This document shows, one piece after another, positions 62,017 through 64,000 of a stretch of 64,000 bases of DNA (position 1 is its first letter; each line of letters starts with the position of its first letter). The stretch comes from Bacteroidota bacterium (GTDB lineage Bacteria > Bacteroidota > Bacteroidia > Chitinophagales > LD1). The notes beneath the pieces were generated by a model that saw only the letters and a program-made list of their open reading frames with translations, did not search any database and was not told the DNA's origin. Where the stretch lies: NCBI GenBank assembly GCA_016722375.1, contig JADKJG010000011.1:29828-93827 (forward strand), in the 5' to 3' direction. The translations under genes were made by a program, and so were the position numbers.

Positions 62017-63915
62017 ATGGCAGCAAAGCAACATGAGGAAGCACGCTATACGGAAGACGAGGTAAAAACCCTCGACTGGCTAGAGCATATACGGATGCGT
62101 CCGGGGATGTATATCGGCAAGACCGGTGATGGCTCTAGTATGGATGATGGTATATATATCCTCCTTAAAGAAGCCATTGACAATTGTGTGGATGAATACC
62201 AGATGGGTTATGGCAAAAAGGTAGAAATACTCGTTACCAAAGAGAAAGTAACTGTCCGCGATTACGGTCGCGGGATTCCTTTGGGTAAATTGGTTGATTG
62301 TGTGTCGCAGGTGAATACGGGGGCGAAATTTGATTCGAAGGCTTTCAAAAAATCTGTTGGCTTGAATGGCGTGGGTACCAAAGCAGTGAATGCACTTTCC
62401 ACTTACTTTAAGGCTTATGCCGTGAGGGAGGGGCAGAAGAAGACGGCTGAGTTTGCTTCGGGTAAAATATCAAAAGATCATAAACTGGAAAAAACGGACG
62501 AACAGAATGGAACGTACATCGAGTTTATTCCCGACAACAAAATCTTCAAGAACTATCGCTATCTGCATGAATATGTAGAGCAGATGATTCAGAACTATAC
62601 CTATCTGAACACCGGGCTTACCTTTATTTATAACGGCAATAAATACATTTCGCAAAAGGGTTTGTATGATTTGCTTTCTCGTAAAAAGGATGAGGCGAAT
62701 CTTTGCTATCCTATTATCCATTTGATTGGCGATGAAATAGAGATTGCGATGACACACAATCATCACTATGGGGAGGAATATTACAGTTTCGTTAATGGGC
62801 AGTACACCATTTTGGGGGGAACGCACCTACAGGCCTTCCGCGAAGCAATAGTTAAAACGGTTCGTGATTTCTATAAGAAGGATTACGATACCGTAGATAT
62901 TCGCGAAGCCATCGCTGCGGCTATTTCCGTTCGGATTCAGGAGCCGGTTTTCGAATCTCAAACAAAGACGAGATTAGGGACAGACAAACTTCATGGTGAA
63001 GAAAGAACCATGAAACAGTTTGTGGGTGATTTTGTCAAGGAGCATTTGGATAATTTCCTGCATAAAAACCCGGCTACAGCCGACGCGCTGCACAAAAGAA
63101 TCCTTCAAAGCGAAAGAGAACGGAAAGAAATTGCCGGTATTAAGAAACTGGCGAATGAGCGCGCCAAGAAGGCGAACATCCACAATAAGAAGTTGCGTGA
63201 TTGTCGTTTTCACTTGAACGATGATACGAAGGTGACGGATGAAAATAAACTTCGCACAACACTCTTTATTACCGAGGGAGATTCGGCGAGTGGTTCGATT
63301 ACCAAGAGCCGGAACCCTGATTTGCAGGCGGTGTTCTCTCTTCGTGGAAAGCCTTTGAACTGTTTCGGAATGACCAAGAAGGTGGTTTATGAAAACGAAG
63401 AGTTCAACCTGTTGCAACATGCTTTAAACATTGAGGCTTCGATGGATGATTTGCGCTACAACAACGTGGTGATAGCTACCGATGCCGACGTGGATGGTAT
63501 GCACATTCGTTTATTGCTGCTTACGTTCTTTCTCCAGTTCTTCCCCGACATGGTGCGCAATAATCACATCAAGATATTGGAAACGCCTCTTTTCAGAGTT
63601 CGAAACAAACAGAAGACCATTTATTGTTACGATGAAGGAGAAAAACAAGCTGCCATTAAAGAACTGAAAGGCAACCCGGAAATAACTCGCTTCAAAGGAT
63701 TAGGAGAGATTTCTCCCAATGAATTTGAAGGATTTATTGGTGAAGATATTCGGTTGAGTCCGGTGATTGTGGAGGATAAAATGAAGATTGAAAAGCTGTT
63801 AGAATATTACATGGGTAAGAACTCTGAGGACCGTCAGAAATTCATCATTGATAATCTGAAGGTTGAGAAAGATGATGTTCGTGAAGTAGCTGAAGTAGCA
63901 GAAATGGAAGAATAA
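62017..63915 (+). CDS. parE: DNA topoisomerase IV subunit B
   Basis: A 632-residue type IIA topoisomerase ATPase subunit of the Bacteroidota ParE type. EHIRMRPGMYIGKTG, AIDNCVDEY (ATP-binding Asn/Glu), DYGRGIPLGK and VGLNGVGTKAVNALS are the GHKL motifs. The TOPRIM domain shows FITEGDSASGSI and ATDADVDGMHIR; ITRFKGLGEISPNEF follows. The length is short, without the insert found in enteric GyrB, which supports ParE. It is followed at 31 bp by parC. Confidence 0.93.
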   Translation: MAAKQHEEARYTEDEVKTLDWLEHIRMRPGMYIGKTGDGSSMDDGIYILLKEAIDNCVDEYQMGYGKKVEILVTKEKVTVRDYGRGIPLGKLVDCVSQVNTGAKFDSKAFKKSVGLNGVGTKAVNALSTYFKAYAVREGQKKTAEFASGKISKDHKLEKTDEQNGTYIEFIPDNKIFKNYRYLHEYVEQMIQNYTYLNTGLTFIYNGNKYISQKGLYDLLSRKKDEANLCYPIIHLIGDEIEIAMTHNHHYGEEYYSFVNGQYTILGGTHLQAFREAIVKTVRDFYKKDYDTVDIREAIAAAISVRIQEPVFESQTKTRLGTDKLHGEERTMKQFVGDFVKEHLDNFLHKNPATADALHKRILQSERERKEIAGIKKLANERAKKANIHNKKLRDCRFHLNDDTKVTDENKLRTTLFITEGDSASGSITKSRNPDLQAVFSLRGKPLNCFGMTKKVVYENEEFNLLQHALNIEASMDDLRYNNVVIATDADVDGMHIRLLLLTFFLQFFPDMVRNNHIKILETPLFRVRNKQKTIYCYDEGEKQAAIKELKGNPEITRFKGLGEISPNEFEGFIGEDIRLSPVIVEDKMKIEKLLEYYMGKNSEDRQKFIIDNLKVEKDDVREVAEVAEMEE

Positions 63916-63945
63916 GTTGACTTAGTGGTTTTGAGAATATAGAAT

Positions 63946-64000
63946 ATGAAGGAAGAAAACAACGAAGAAGTAAACGGACAAGCCTCTGATGCGGTGCATG
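63946..64000 (+). CDS. parC: Start of DNA topoisomerase IV subunit A (partial)
   Basis: An ATG at 63946, 30 bases after the parE stop, opens a frame MKEENNEEVNGQASDAVH that runs off the window. The acidic start and the position immediately after parE suggest parC, but no domain is visible within 18 residues, so the assignment rests on context. Confidence 0.55.
   Translation, partial: MKEENNEEVNGQASDAVH

Overview
Organism. The window reads as a chromosomal segment of an uncultured Bacteroidota (Chitinophagales/Saprospirales-like, an inference). The evidence is: two proteins ending in a type IX secretion type-B (gliding-motility) C-terminal domain; an LpxC-FabZ fusion; a short (about 290 aa) primary sigma factor; a long (482 aa) GAPDH; and several promoters of the Bacteroidota form TTG-N19-21-TAnnTTTG. 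No tRNA, rRNA, transposase, cas gene or prophage was seen. At least seven conserved genes are each broken by one single-base indel, four or five of them at short homopolymers or base runs. This points to residual long-read assembly error rather than true decay. Layout. 1-8.2 kb: a conserved unknown protein with a basic tail, a fatty acid hydroxylase, peptide deformylase, a giant secreted adhesin-like protein, a 7-TM protein and a lipoprotein. 8.7-16.6 kb: acyl-CoA synthetase, YraN, RibF, an MBOAT/SGNH acyl-transfer pair, an Smr protein and RpoD. 16.6-18.4 kb: a long intergenic repeat region, then an unknown helical protein. 18.7-27.1 kb: GAPDH, Ffh, an arsR-arsM-arsC operon, a small T9SS protein, FBPase, GNAT and aspartokinase. 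27.1-37.5 kb: unknowns, a SIR2-like protein downstream of an exported C1 peptidase, Lon-N, a methyltransferase, an OM barrel, M42 peptidase, DinB, HAD, TerC and shikimate kinase. 38.3-48.6 kb: penicillin acylase, CAP, an NYN-LOTUS protein, a lipoprotein/DUF5723-like operon and an HD hydrolase. 48.6-52.0 kb: lipid A genes lpxD, lpxC-fabZ, lpxA. 52.1-54.4 kb: an unknown, repeats and a barrel-like protein. 54.4-61.8 kb: a seven-gene nucleotide-sugar operon (UDP-GlcA, UDP-Xyl, an acylamino sugar, UDP-GalNAcA-type and dTDP-4-keto sugar). 62-64 kb: parE and the start of parC. How it works together. Most of the window is core metabolism and envelope building: lipid A, surface polysaccharide precursors, secreted adhesins, arsenic detoxification. 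The unusual signal is in the intergenic DNA. Four separate gaps (17.22-17.44, 37.70-37.93, 42.79-42.98 and 52.90-53.14 kb) each hold a local array of degenerate repeats whose sequence differs between gaps but whose period is locked at 21 or 42 bp, two or four turns of B-DNA. In three of the arrays the repeated element is a dyad. Arrays A and B share the 12-mer TAGCACATGCTA. Two arrays lie directly upstream of genes for unknown proteins. I consider this the best candidate for an undescribed system.
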